The translations under genes were made by a program, and so were the position numbers. Shown piece by piece: positions 33,352 through 43,493 of a DNA stretch of 64,000 nt. Location: the NCBI RefSeq assembly GCF_901447495.1, contig NZ_CABDWS010000002.1:39881-103880 (forward strand), given 5' to 3'. This DNA is from Haloimpatiens lingqiaonensis. Its GTDB lineage: Bacteria > Bacillota > Clostridia > Clostridiales > Clostridiaceae. The notes beneath the pieces were generated by a model, which was given only the letters and a program-made list of their open reading frames with translations, was not told where the DNA came from and searched no databases. The stretch's first letter is position 1; each line of letters begins with the position of its first letter.

Positions 33352-35772
33352 ATGGCGGACAATTTTGGATTGAAAATAGGCGTCGAGGGCGAGCGTGAGT
33401 TTAAGAACGCCCTACGAGATATCAATCAGTCCTTTAAGGTGCTGGGCAGTGAAATGGCACTTGTGACCAGCCAGTTTGATAAAAACGATAAATCCATCCA
33501 GTCGGTCACTGCTCGTAATGCGGTTTTGAATAAAGAAATCGACGCACAGAAAGAAAAGATTTCAACCCTTAAGGCCGCTCTTGATAATGCCACCTCCTCT
33601 TTCGGTGAAAATGACCGCCGCACTCAAAACTGGCAGATTCAGCTGAACAGAGCTCAGGCAGAACTCAATAATATGGAGCGTGAACTTCAGCAGTCTGCGG
33701 TTGAAGCAGATAATCTCGGTGAAGAGTTGGACAACTCAGGCAAAAGTGCGGAAGATTCTGGAGGTAAATTTGAAAAGCTTGGTGGTATACTCAAGGGCAT
33801 CGGTGTGGCTATGGGCACAGTTGCAGTTGCTGCTGGAGCTGCTGCTATAAAATTGGGTAAAGAGGTAGTTACTCAGTTTGGGGAATTGGAGCAAAACCTA
33901 GGTGGCTCAGAAGCAGTCTTTGGAGCATATGCTGCTTCAATTCAAAAGACCGGTGAAGAAGCCTATAGAAATCTCGGAATTTCCCAAAGTGAGTATTTGG
34001 CAACAGCTAATAAAATGGGTGCATTGTTCCAAGGCTCTGGCATTGAACAGCGAAAAAGTCTTGAATTGACAGAAAAAGCGATGCAACGTGCAGCAGATAT
34101 GGCATCCGTTATGGGTATAGATATGTCTTCTGCCATGGAAGCGGTTACGGGAGCGGCAAAAGGCAACTTTACCATGATGGATAACTTAGGTGTTGCCATG
34201 AATGCTACAAACATCGAAGCTTATGCTCTTGCTAAGGGACTAGATTTCACTTGGAATACCGCTACACAAGCGGAAAAAGCGGAAGTCGCAATGCAGATGT
34301 TTTTTGAGAACACACAGCAGTATGCCGGAAACTTTGCGAGAGAGTCAACTGAGACCATTTCTGGTTCTATTGGGTTATTACAAGCTGCACTTGGCTCTTT
34401 TACAGCAGGACTCGGTAACGCTAATGCAGACATGACAAATTTGACGGAAAATCTTGTGGATGCATTCCGTGCAGTCGTTAAAAATATCGTGCCTGTTTTA
34501 GAAAACATCGTAACCGCACTACCGCCTGCGTTCGATGCGATATTAACAGCAATAGGTGACCTGCTTCCGATGTTGTTGGAAACTGTCACGAGCCTGTTCA
34601 CGCAGGTGTTGGAGACACTCTTGAACTTACTGCCTGAACTGATTCCAGCGGCAGTAGATGCAGTAATGACGATTGTCGGTGCGTTGATTGATAATCTGCC
34701 ACTGCTCATAAATGCAGCAATAGAACTGGTAACCGCACTTGTGGAGGGTATTGGCATGGCTCTACCGCAACTGATACCCGCGGCAGTTTCGGCAGTCACG
34801 CAGATTGTCCAAGGATTAATGGATAACCTACCACTTATTTTGGATGCCGCTTTGCAGTTGATTATAGGATTAGCACAGGGATTGGTAGATGCAATACCTC
34901 AACTAACAACTGCCTTACCTGTCATCATAAAAGCAATAGTGGATTTTATAGTGGAATCCATTCCACAGATTATTGATGCAGGTATTCAATTATTGACTTC
35001 ACTGGTTACAGCACTACCTACTATCATCACAGCAATCGTGGAAGCAATCCCGCAGATTATCGACAGTATTATCAGTGCAGTTATTGGGTCAATTCCATTG
35101 ATTATAGATGCGGGCATACGTCTATTAATATCACTCATACAGGCACTCCCGCAAATTATCACTACTGTGGTTGGGGCGATTCCGAAAATAATAACATCTT
35201 TGGTAAACGCTATTGTAGGTAACATCGACAAGATCATCTTGGCCGGTGTTCAGCTGTTTGTGGCATTAATTGCGAATCTTCCAAGGATAATAGTAGAGAT
35301 CGTCAAGGCTGTTCCTCAGATTATTTCAGGATTGGTCAATGCTTTTACCAGTTATATAAGCCAGATGGCTAAAGTAGGTGGAAACTTAATCAAAGGTCTG
35401 TGGCAAGGTATTTCAGATGCAGGTGCATGGCTATGGAGTAAAATCTCTGGATTTTTCGGCAATGTTGTATCAAAGATTAAGAATTTCTTCGGCATCAGTT
35501 CACCTTCAAAGCTATTTGCTGGAATTGGCCACAATATGGGTGAAGGTATTGGTGTAGGTTTTGAGGATGCAATGATAGCAGTTTCAAGGGATATGCAAAA
35601 TGCTGTACCAACTAGTTTTGATTTTAATTACAGAGGTTTATCTGGGCAAGGGAATGCCAATGGTACAAGTATCACTCAAAATATCTCTGTTGTGTCACCA
35701 AAGCCTCTATCTGAAAAAGAATTAGCCAGGGAATTCAAAAATCTGTCTCGCAAACTGGCACTAGAATATTAA
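33352..35772 (+). CDS. Tape measure protein
   Basis: 806 residues, GGAGGAGGTGAAGG site. N-terminal coiled coil (about 20-130), then a hydrophobic segment ILKGIGVAMGTVAVAAGAAAIKLG and the conserved phage-related domain FGELEQNLGGSEAVFG to LGVAMNATNIEAYALAKGL. Residues about 380-690 are tandem amphipathic repeats of the type LPQIITTVVGAIPKIITSLV, likely membrane-active. It ends with FFGISSPSKLFAGIGHNMGEGIGVGFED. It sets tail length and helps DNA entry. Confidence 0.95.
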   Translation: MADNFGLKIGVEGEREFKNALRDINQSFKVLGSEMALVTSQFDKNDKSIQSVTARNAVLNKEIDAQKEKISTLKAALDNATSSFGENDRRTQNWQIQLNRAQAELNNMERELQQSAVEADNLGEELDNSGKSAEDSGGKFEKLGGILKGIGVAMGTVAVAAGAAAIKLGKEVVTQFGELEQNLGGSEAVFGAYAASIQKTGEEAYRNLGISQSEYLATANKMGALFQGSGIEQRKSLELTEKAMQRAADMASVMGIDMSSAMEAVTGAAKGNFTMMDNLGVAMNATNIEAYALAKGLDFTWNTATQAEKAEVAMQMFFENTQQYAGNFARESTETISGSIGLLQAALGSFTAGLGNANADMTNLTENLVDAFRAVVKNIVPVLENIVTALPPAFDAILTAIGDLLPMLLETVTSLFTQVLETLLNLLPELIPAAVDAVMTIVGALIDNLPLLINAAIELVTALVEGIGMALPQLIPAAVSAVTQIVQGLMDNLPLILDAALQLIIGLAQGLVDAIPQLTTALPVIIKAIVDFIVESIPQIIDAGIQLLTSLVTALPTIITAIVEAIPQIIDSIISAVIGSIPLIIDAGIRLLISLIQALPQIITTVVGAIPKIITSLVNAIVGNIDKIILAGVQLFVALIANLPRIIVEIVKAVPQIISGLVNAFTSYISQMAKVGGNLIKGLWQGISDAGAWLWSKISGFFGNVVSKIKNFFGISSPSKLFAGIGHNMGEGIGVGFEDAMIAVSRDMQNAVPTSFDFNYRGLSGQGNANGTSITQNISVVSPKPLSEKELAREFKNLSRKLALEY

Positions 35773-35785
35773 AGGAGGTCTGGCA

Positions 35786-36637
35786 GTGGAACTTACTTAT
35801 ATTAACTCAAACGGTGAGAGTATCACCCTAAAACAAAGCCGCCCGTATTTTCTTACCAAGATAGACGGCACAGGCAACATACGCCAGACCGTTAATACAT
35901 TTAAGGCACCGGATCAAGACGGTGCTTTTTATATTTCCTCCACACTGGATATGCGTAATATCACGCTAGAAGGTACGGTCGTAGCGGATTCTCTTGACGA
36001 GGCTTATGTACGGAGACAGAGATTTCTTAAGATATTTACTCCAAAAATGCGAGGGACTCTTTTGTATCGTGGACGGCAAATTACTTGTGTGGTAGAGGAA
36101 GCAGGATTTACTGTTTCTACTAGGCAACGCATACCAAACTTCTTTGTAAGTTTACTCTGTCCATCCCCTTTCTTCGAAACATTGGATGAGGTGAGAGAGG
36201 AGCTGGCGTCATGGATACCTCTGTTTGAGTTTGAACTGGAGATACCAGTAAGTGGTATGGAGTTAGGAATGCGTCAGCCGAGCCAAATCATCACAGTAGA
36301 AAACATTGGTGATGTATCTTGTGGATGCGAAATCGTATTTCGAGCACTGGGTACGGTTACCAACCCTGAACTACTAAACATAGACACGGGAGAATATATC
36401 CGGCTTCTCACTACAATGAGTGCTGGTGATGAACTTCGTGTATATACCCATTTCGCTGGTAAGCGTGTGGTCCAGGTTATAGGGTCAACGGTTACAAATG
36501 CTTTTTCACTATTGGACACCAATTCAACGTTTTTCCAGCTTGCTGCAGGTACTAACACACTGCGCTATGACGCTTCAGTTAATATGGAACTGTTGGAGGT
36601 CAGTATTTACTTTCGTCCACAATTTCTGGGGGTGTGA
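35786..36637 (+). CDS. Distal tail protein (Dit)
   Basis: 283 residues with a GTG start preceded by AAGGAGG. The sequence YINSNGESITLKQSRPYFLTKIDG, then YISSTLDMRNITLEGTVVADSLDEAYVRRQRFLKIF, is the Dit/phage tail family, the hub between tail tube and baseplate. The C-terminal part (LLNIDTGEYIRLLTTMSAGDELRVYTHFAGKRV) is a carbohydrate-binding-like beta domain. Overlaps the next gene's frame by a few nt. Confidence 0.9.
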   Translation: MELTYINSNGESITLKQSRPYFLTKIDGTGNIRQTVNTFKAPDQDGAFYISSTLDMRNITLEGTVVADSLDEAYVRRQRFLKIFTPKMRGTLLYRGRQITCVVEEAGFTVSTRQRIPNFFVSLLCPSPFFETLDEVREELASWIPLFEFELEIPVSGMELGMRQPSQIITVENIGDVSCGCEIVFRALGTVTNPELLNIDTGEYIRLLTTMSAGDELRVYTHFAGKRVVQVIGSTVTNAFSLLDTNSTFFQLAAGTNTLRYDASVNMELLEVSIYFRPQFLGV

Positions 36638-36639
36638 GT

Positions 36640-38556
36640 ATGGAACTATATATCTTTAATACAAACCGGGAGCTTGTGGGCATCGTGGAATCTTTCGAAT
36701 ATCTTCGATGGACACGGCGTTATTCTCAGTGTGGTTCATTTGAACTAAAAGCCATCGCCACACAAGAGAATGCCGAACTTCTAAAAGAAGGAAATATCAT
36801 TTGGAAGAACGATGATGAAGAAGCTGGGATTATTGAGCATCTTTCCTTGTCTCAGACGGATCAGGAATTTATTACAGTAAGTGGTCGCTTTGCCACGTCC
36901 TTTCTTGCTAGACGCATTGTATGGCAAACGGAGAAATTGTCCGGTGACATTTCTGATTGTGTGGAGCAACTTATAGAAAATAACCTTATCAATCCTTCTG
37001 ATGTAGCAAGAAAGATCAGCGGTATATCCTTTTCATCCCCAAACCTGGGTATACCCATCAGCACCCAAATTTCGTACCGCAACTTGATGGACGCAGTGAC
37101 GGAACTATGTGAAGTTTCGGAGGTTGGTATCAAGACTATTTTTACTCCTGAAACAGGGGTTTTTACAATAATGCTGTATAAGGGGACTGAATCACAGGCA
37201 GTGTTCTCTAAGGAGTATGAGAACCTAACTGAGCAGGTTTATACAGTAAGTGCAGCAGATTTTGCTAACACTGCTCTTATAGGTGGAGAGGGTGAAGGTG
37301 CAGAGCGGACATTTGTAGCAATTACAAGTGGATCGGGAGAAACTCGACATGAGATTTTTGTGGATGCTAAAGACCTACGGGCAGAAGATTTTGGAGTGGA
37401 TTATATCAATACGCTGATTTTTCGTGGGCAGAGCAAGCTAAATGAGCAAGTAATACGTTATTCCTTTGATACATCAGTTAACCCACATGGCAACCTGACT
37501 TATAAGGTAGACTTTGACCTTGGGCAGGTTGTTAAGGTTATTTCCAAAGCATGGGGTGTATCTATGACAACACGAATCGCTGAAGTGGAGGAGACATATG
37601 ACGCGGACGGTCAAAGCATCAGCGTAGTATTCGGAAAGAGCGAGCTAACAATAGCTCAAAAAATTCGCTCTGATATGAGTGAGGTTAAAACGGCATTATC
37701 TGCCCCAACTGGCATCTCTGATATTGCAGAAGCATTAGGTAATGTGTCAGAAACACTTGGAGATATTCATGACCTTGACCCCAATATCCAAGGAGATACT
37801 GTTACCGATAGTATTAACAATCTGTTTGGGAAACTGCCTTCACTTGAGGTAATTGTTGGAGAAGGAACTATATCGATCGGCCAGTATGCTCTGCACCATA
37901 TGAGTCCTGGAGATGCTTTTTATTTCACCTCGTGGAGCGGCAACAAATTCAGTGATCAGCCAAGCGATGACGGGCATGTCTTTTTGGTAAAGCATAGCGG
38001 GGATAACACGGGAAACGGATATCAGCGGGCAATGGGATTTTTTATATCACGCAATACCATGACGTTTTATGTGATATCTGTTTTTGTGTTTAACAATCCG
38101 TCTGGTGAAGCGAACTGGTTAAATATTAATAACGATCCAATAACTACAGCACGGATTGCAAATGGAGCGGTCACTGGTACAAAGATTGCAGAACGAACGA
38201 TTACAGCAACTAAAATCTCCTCTGCGTTTACTGATTACTCTATGACAGAACAAAACACAGGGCGTCTATGGGTAGATGGTAAGGTAATATATCGAAAAGT
38301 AGTAAACCTCGGCTCCCTTCCCAATGCTACTCCTGGGAGCGTAGCCCATGGTATTGCAAACCTAAGTACAGTTGTTAGTTTATCTGGCTTTGCAACAAAT
38401 GGCACTAACTTCTTGCCACTACCGCTTGCACGGTATAACAACTTCGCTTCACAAATCGGTCTTTATGTGGATAAAACAAATGTCGTTGTTGAACCTGGTA
38501 TTGACCGGACAGATTATACGGGCTACGTGGTTATCGAGTATACGAAAACCATCTAG
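36640..38556 (+). CDS. Tail-associated protein, Gp37-like (siphovirus ReqiPepy6 type)
   Basis: 638 residues from ATG 36640. The first 345 residues match the Gp37-like tail hub family: ELYIFNTNRELVGIVESFEYLRWTRRYSQCGSFEL, then IIEHLSLSQTDQEFITVSGRF and SKAWGVSMTTRIAEVEETYDADGQSISVVFG. The rest (about 350-638) is a variable beta-rich region with Gly/Thr-rich sequences, probably receptor-side. It replaces the Tal protein of other siphoviruses in this location. Confidence 0.85.
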   Translation: MELYIFNTNRELVGIVESFEYLRWTRRYSQCGSFELKAIATQENAELLKEGNIIWKNDDEEAGIIEHLSLSQTDQEFITVSGRFATSFLARRIVWQTEKLSGDISDCVEQLIENNLINPSDVARKISGISFSSPNLGIPISTQISYRNLMDAVTELCEVSEVGIKTIFTPETGVFTIMLYKGTESQAVFSKEYENLTEQVYTVSAADFANTALIGGEGEGAERTFVAITSGSGETRHEIFVDAKDLRAEDFGVDYINTLIFRGQSKLNEQVIRYSFDTSVNPHGNLTYKVDFDLGQVVKVISKAWGVSMTTRIAEVEETYDADGQSISVVFGKSELTIAQKIRSDMSEVKTALSAPTGISDIAEALGNVSETLGDIHDLDPNIQGDTVTDSINNLFGKLPSLEVIVGEGTISIGQYALHHMSPGDAFYFTSWSGNKFSDQPSDDGHVFLVKHSGDNTGNGYQRAMGFFISRNTMTFYVISVFVFNNPSGEANWLNINNDPITTARIANGAVTGTKIAERTITATKISSAFTDYSMTEQNTGRLWVDGKVIYRKVVNLGSLPNATPGSVAHGIANLSTVVSLSGFATNGTNFLPLPLARYNNFASQIGLYVDKTNVVVEPGIDRTDYTGYVVIEYTKTI

Positions 38557-38573
38557 GAAGGAGGAATTTTTGT

Positions 38574-39077
38574 ATGGAGAAAAGCGGATTTTTCAATTCA
38601 TCCGATGGAGATAGAGTCTATGATGCCACGGATTTTGCAGCATACTTTGGAAGTCTTGTTTCAAACGGGATATTTTATAAAACAGCTACAAATCTGCAGG
38701 TATCACCAGGGATGGGATTGGCAGTAAGCGTGGCGGCTGGAAGTGCGTGGATTAATGGATATAGATATGAGAATACAGATGCGTTAAATATGCCTCTCGC
38801 TACAGCGCACGGTAGCAATCCACGCATTGACCGGATTGTTGTTCGCTTAAGCCAAATCAGCAGGAATATTCAGCTTGCAGTTGTTACAGGGACTCCAGCT
38901 GCTACACCAGTGGCCCCAGACTTAACAAGAACCAGCGATGTATATGAACTCGGTATTGCAGACGTTCTGGTACCTGCTGCGGCTACATCAATTGCAGCAA
39001 ATAACATTACTGATACCAGATTAAACACCAGCCTTTGTGGGTTAGTGAACTCATTGGTATCGGCGGTTTACGAGTGA
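38574..39077 (+). CDS. Baseplate/tail fibre structural protein
   Basis: 167 residues: FFNSSDGDRVYDATDFAAYFGSLVSNGIF near the start, then SPGMGLAVSVAAGSAWINGYRYEN and NPRIDRIVVRLSQISRNIQLAVVTG. This pattern is common in receptor-binding or baseplate proteins of Firmicutes siphoviruses. Position between Gp37-like and the FN3 fibre agrees. Exact role unknown. Confidence 0.75.
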   Translation: MEKSGFFNSSDGDRVYDATDFAAYFGSLVSNGIFYKTATNLQVSPGMGLAVSVAAGSAWINGYRYENTDALNMPLATAHGSNPRIDRIVVRLSQISRNIQLAVVTGTPAATPVAPDLTRTSDVYELGIADVLVPAAATSIAANNITDTRLNTSLCGLVNSLVSAVYE

Positions 39078-39088
39078 GGTGAATTTCT

Positions 39089-41560
39089 ATGGCAACCTAT
39101 CAAGCGATAAATGCTTGTACATGGCGTAATGGCAGTTGGATTGCGGGTGTAACCGACTACGTTCGACAAGGGGTTTATGCCCCAGCCAATAATTATGAGA
39201 ATGTTGGTGCCATGTTATTTGACCTTACAAGTATTCGAAATACCTATGCAAACTATTATCCTACCTCTGCCAGTATTCGTCTTGTTAGGATAGCTGCAGG
39301 TGATTGGGGTTCAGCCAGAACGATAACACTTTATGCTGGAAATGCATATGGTTTGCCATCTCCTAGTTCGGGTACCAGCATATCCGGGAGTAGACCTACG
39401 AAAGTTACTTCTGGATATAGCTATACTGTTTCTGCCGGACAGGGTACAAAGGATATCGCAATTTCCACCGCACTCATTGATTCCATCGGTAGTGGAGCTA
39501 GTAATTGTTTATTCATGGATGCTGGCTCCAGCACACTAAACTATATGGGATTTCGAGCTAGAGATGATTTAAGCCAGATAGTGTTAACCATTAACTGGGC
39601 AATAAGAACCACAGCTTGTAGTGCTCCGACATCCTGTTCATTGAGTGCAACCCTCTCGGAGGACAATGTTACATTATCATGGAGTGGTGCTTCCGGTGGT
39701 ACAAATAATGCCATCTCCTCCTACGAGATACAGTATAGTGATTCTGCTGACAACTTGAATTGGGGATCGTGGACAGCACTAACTACAGTAACCACCACGG
39801 CCACTAGTGGCAGCTTGTCAGTTGCACCACCATCAACACGGGGTAATTATCGTAGGTTTCGGGTGCGAACTCGAGGTACAGCAGGAGCAAGTTATTATTC
39901 AGGCTGGAGAGTATCGTCGAACTCTGTTCGCAGAAACACAGTTCCTAGCCCACCAACTACAGTAACTGCTACTCCAATCAATTATAGTGATGAAATAATT
40001 ACACTTACTTGGAGCGGAGCTTCTGGAAGTACGAGTGCAATCAAGGGGTACCAGATTGCTAGTCGAACATCTACGGATAACAGTACATGGAGTTCATGGA
40101 ATGTTCTAACCATATTGGCCCTATCGGCTAGTGGAGGTAGTTATAACCCTAACGTGTCACGAGTTCCAGGAACATATACTCAATTTGGTGTATGGACGAT
40201 AGATAATCTCGATGTCTACTCATCGGAAAAAATCAGTAATAGTATTTACTGTGATATCACGGCTTGTGGAGCACCTACTGCTTGCTCGGTAAGTTCAACT
40301 TTAGCTGAAGGAAATGTTACTCTTTCATGGAGTGGTGCATCCAGTGGAGCAGGCAACACCATCACATCCTATGAGATTCAATATAGTGACTCGGCAGATA
40401 ACAGCACATGGGGAGCATGGACAGCATTAACAATAACGGTTACCTCAACAACAAGTGGCAGCGTAATTGTTAGCCCACCGACAACTCGCGGTTATTACCG
40501 TAGGTATAGAGTTAGGACACGTGGTACGGCTGGAGAGAGTTTTTATTCTGACTGGACTATATCTAGCAACACTGTCCGCAGAAATACACTGCCCATTCCG
40601 CCTACTTCTTTTACTGCAACTCCTTCAATATATGAGACGAATACAGTAACTCTTATGTGGAGCGGAACAATACCGGGAACCAGTGCTATCAAGCAATATG
40701 TTATTCAACAAGCTACATCAGCAGACGGTATAAATTGGTCGGTATACGAAGCATTGACTACTATTATTTCAAGTGCTACTTCAGGTACCCATCAGGTAAA
40801 TGCTTCCCCGGTACCTGGAATGTATACCCGCTATCGAATAAGCGTAACAGATACACTTGATGCAGTTTCAAGCCATGTGGTTAGTAACACGGTAAAGAAA
40901 AACAGTCCGCCTGCTGCTCCGATCATCGTCAGTCCTATGACCGGAAAGTCTACTTATAACACTACACCACGCTTTATGATTACTACAGGCACTGAACCAG
41001 ACGGTCAGACACAGATTGTGGAAGTAAAGATTGATTCAGGTGAGTGGGTTAATAGTGTGGATAATCCTGAGAGATTTTCTACGAGTGGCTATCTGGGAAA
41101 TGGTGTTAGTACGGTGTACCAAGCGGAACCGCTTGCAGTAGGAAACCATACTGTAACCTTCCGCTGTCTTGATAGTGATATTGAGTCGGCAAGCACAGAA
41201 GTTGTCCGGACATTTACTATATTACCGCCACCTTTTGAAACGATTACTGCAAATGAGACTGTCGTAAAGGCAGCACATATTCAGACGCTTCGAACCGCTT
41301 TAAATATAGTGCTAAGTTATTACAACTTATCCCCTGTAATTTGGAGTGAAGAGATTATTGCTGGAAGAACAACAGTTAAAAAATGGCCATTTCACATTAC
41401 TGAAATCCGAAAGGCTATTGATACTATCATTACAGTGGTTAATGGTTTTGACTCTTCTGCAGCATTTGATATACCACCTGTGACATGGCTCCCTATTGGA
41501 ACAGGGCGTCCAAAGGCGGATGTGATGCAACAAATCCACGATCTTATACTGATGCTGTAA
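39089..41560 (+). CDS. Fibronectin type III tail fibre protein
   Basis: 823 residues. The N-terminal 175 residues form a DNRLRE-like beta domain. Then come four FN3-like domains arranged as a duplicated pair: the unit starting TACSAPTSCSLSATL (39611) is repeated as TACGAPTACSVSSTL (40259), a period of 648 nt (216 residues). Each holds NVTLSWSGAS, SYEIQYSDSADN and RRFRVRTRGTAG or close variants. A last Ig-like domain and a 100-residue C-terminal domain (AAHIQTLRTALNIVLSYYNL, then ADVMQQIHDLI) follow. Probably binds the host surface. Confidence 0.85.
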   Translation: MATYQAINACTWRNGSWIAGVTDYVRQGVYAPANNYENVGAMLFDLTSIRNTYANYYPTSASIRLVRIAAGDWGSARTITLYAGNAYGLPSPSSGTSISGSRPTKVTSGYSYTVSAGQGTKDIAISTALIDSIGSGASNCLFMDAGSSTLNYMGFRARDDLSQIVLTINWAIRTTACSAPTSCSLSATLSEDNVTLSWSGASGGTNNAISSYEIQYSDSADNLNWGSWTALTTVTTTATSGSLSVAPPSTRGNYRRFRVRTRGTAGASYYSGWRVSSNSVRRNTVPSPPTTVTATPINYSDEIITLTWSGASGSTSAIKGYQIASRTSTDNSTWSSWNVLTILALSASGGSYNPNVSRVPGTYTQFGVWTIDNLDVYSSEKISNSIYCDITACGAPTACSVSSTLAEGNVTLSWSGASSGAGNTITSYEIQYSDSADNSTWGAWTALTITVTSTTSGSVIVSPPTTRGYYRRYRVRTRGTAGESFYSDWTISSNTVRRNTLPIPPTSFTATPSIYETNTVTLMWSGTIPGTSAIKQYVIQQATSADGINWSVYEALTTIISSATSGTHQVNASPVPGMYTRYRISVTDTLDAVSSHVVSNTVKKNSPPAAPIIVSPMTGKSTYNTTPRFMITTGTEPDGQTQIVEVKIDSGEWVNSVDNPERFSTSGYLGNGVSTVYQAEPLAVGNHTVTFRCLDSDIESASTEVVRTFTILPPPFETITANETVVKAAHIQTLRTALNIVLSYYNLSPVIWSEEIIAGRTTVKKWPFHITEIRKAIDTIITVVNGFDSSAAFDIPPVTWLPIGTGRPKADVMQQIHDLILML

Positions 41561-41571
41561 GGTGTGTGATA

Positions 41572-41612
41572 CGGCAACAGCACTCTTGTATTTTACAGGG
41601 GTGCTTTTTTAA
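41572..41612 (+). terminator. Terminator after tail fibre gene
   Basis: AGCACTC pairs with GGGTGCT across a loop, followed by TTTTTT. It separates the fibre gene from the lysis genes. Confidence 0.8.
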
Positions 41613-41644
41613 ATACACAAATTAATGTAATGGAGGTGTTTACA

Positions 41645-42085
41645 GTGAAAGAGATTTGGAATTGGATACAGTTAGCTTTTGCGGCTGTTGGTGCTTTTCT
41701 TGGATGGTTTCTCGGCGGGTTTGACGGATTTCTATATACACTGGTCACTTTTGTAGCAATTGATTATCTGACAGGAGTCCTTTGTGCGATTACAGATAAA
41801 AAGCTGTCCAGCGAAATTGGTGCCAAGGGAATTTTCAAAAAGGTGCTCATCTTTGTAATGGTAGGTATCGCTCATATTCTTGATACACAAATTTTAGGGA
41901 GTGCAGGATACAATGGCAGCGCTTTGCGAACGGCGGTAATCTTTTTCTATCTAAGTAACGAGGGTGTATCCATTTTGGAGAATGCAGGTCATATTGGGCT
42001 ACCCATCCCAGAAAAACTAAAGGCGGTTCTTAAGCAACTACATGGTCGTGATGAGGAACCTCCTAAGCCAGGTGATGAAATATGA
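41645..42085 (+). CDS. Phage holin (toxin secretion/phage lysis family)
   Basis: 146 residues; GTG 41645 is preferred because GGAGGTG lies at suitable distance, while the ATG at 41630 overlaps that site. Three likely membrane segments: AFAAVGAFLGWFLGGFDGFLYTLVTFVAIDYLTGVLCAI near the N-terminus, then VLIFVMVGIAHIL and LRTAVIFFYLSNEGVSILENAG. This is the phi-Cp1-type lysis holin. It forms membrane pores that release the amidase encoded 1.4 kb downstream. Confidence 0.92.
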   Translation: MKEIWNWIQLAFAAVGAFLGWFLGGFDGFLYTLVTFVAIDYLTGVLCAITDKKLSSEIGAKGIFKKVLIFVMVGIAHILDTQILGSAGYNGSALRTAVIFFYLSNEGVSILENAGHIGLPIPEKLKAVLKQLHGRDEEPPKPGDEI

Positions 42086-43476
42086 TTGACTTAACAAAAG
42101 CGGTAACGGTATTCATTGGTCGACGCGGTGAACACAATTACCGAAATATTGAGTTTGATGTATCAAGCCTACTGGAAAATAACTACCCAAGTGCCTCCTT
42201 AAATGCGATTTACAAAAGGCCTGATGGGGTTGCATATCCGGTAGTCACGAACTACGCTGATGGTGTCCTTACATGGCAGCCCAATGCAACGGACACATCA
42301 TTTGTTGGTGTTGGTCGGCTTGAAATAAGGGTTACTTATGGTGATGTGGTTGGAAAGAGTGCAAGAATACTAACCATAGTCGAGGATGCTCTTGTGGATG
42401 GAATTGTTGAACCACCAGAACCTCCTGCACAGGAATGGTTAAATAAAGTGCTTTCGGCTTTAGCTGAACTGGATATTGATGAAATAAATAATCTGCTCAA
42501 CCTCACTTATAATCTTTTAAACAACAACTATGATTTGCTAAATACAACACACAATTTGGTTGAGGATACCCGCGAAAATCTATATAGGAGGACAGGTATT
42601 CTACTCAATCATTTGCATCCAATAGAAACAGCTAGTGCACCGGATATGATTAGCCGGAGGGCAGCCATCACATTTAGCAATATGGCAAATGGAAACAATG
42701 TAGTAATTGGCACGATAACATATACTTTCGTTACAGCTTTGGGCAGTCCAGCTACAAATAATGTGCAGGTTCTAATTCAAGACACCCTTCGTAATACAGT
42801 TAAGACACTTGCTAGAGCTATAAGGGGCATTGATGACGAAATGAATATTGCCTATGGAACTGGGACTGATCCAAACCCAATTTGTACAGCTTACTGGACA
42901 AGTCAAAGGTTTTCCATAGGTAGTACTACCGTTGAGGCAGGTGAGAGCCTTTTTCTACTTGAAAGAGCAGAAAATGTGACTTCCGCAATACCTCTCTCAT
43001 CCACAGCAACGGCTATTATTAGTGACTTCACCCGGTCGGCCTATTCAAGATATATTTTGTCGGGTAATGTCTCGGGTTCAGGCGGTGCAAACAGTGTTCG
43101 TGGTCCTTTGCACACGATATTACCTATTAATAGTGTGGTTATTGGCGGTCAGGGTGGAGAATTGTATACGACGGCTTATGATTGCCATTTGATAACTCTT
43201 TGTCGTCAATCGGATACTAGTGAAAAGGAACTGGACTTGTATATTTCCAATGATGAGGAGACATTCACTAGAATTCAACGGAGTACACCTGTCGGATCGA
43301 ATACTTCAGCAGAATCCTTGCACATTCATATTCAAATGCGGCAGGCCAGAGTTCCAGCAGGTTATGGACTGTATATCTGTATGGGAAGTGATGGAACATC
43401 ATCAAATGCTTATTGTGATTTAAAGTTTACCTATCACCTGTACCCTGTCCATCTTACACCTGAGCCAAATGATTAA
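42082..43476 (+). CDS. BppU-type baseplate upper protein
   Basis: 464 residues, ATGA overlap with the holin. The N-terminal domain (AVTVFIGRRGEHNYRNIEFDVSS, then GRLEIRVTYGDVVGKSARILTIV) matches the BppU family of lactococcal-type baseplates. A helical linker with NNLLNLTYNLLNNNYDLLNTTHNLV joins a beta-rich C-terminal part with Asn/Thr/Ser-rich strands, likely for receptor contact. Its placement between holin and amidase is less common but seen in clostridial phages. Confidence 0.75.
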   Translation: MIDLTKAVTVFIGRRGEHNYRNIEFDVSSLLENNYPSASLNAIYKRPDGVAYPVVTNYADGVLTWQPNATDTSFVGVGRLEIRVTYGDVVGKSARILTIVEDALVDGIVEPPEPPAQEWLNKVLSALAELDIDEINNLLNLTYNLLNNNYDLLNTTHNLVEDTRENLYRRTGILLNHLHPIETASAPDMISRRAAITFSNMANGNNVVIGTITYTFVTALGSPATNNVQVLIQDTLRNTVKTLARAIRGIDDEMNIAYGTGTDPNPICTAYWTSQRFSIGSTTVEAGESLFLLERAENVTSAIPLSSTATAIISDFTRSAYSRYILSGNVSGSGGANSVRGPLHTILPINSVVIGGQGGELYTTAYDCHLITLCRQSDTSEKELDLYISNDEETFTRIQRSTPVGSNTSAESLHIHIQMRQARVPAGYGLYICMGSDGTSSNAYCDLKFTYHLYPVHLTPEPND

Positions 43477-43493
43477 ATGTTGAGGTGATTATA

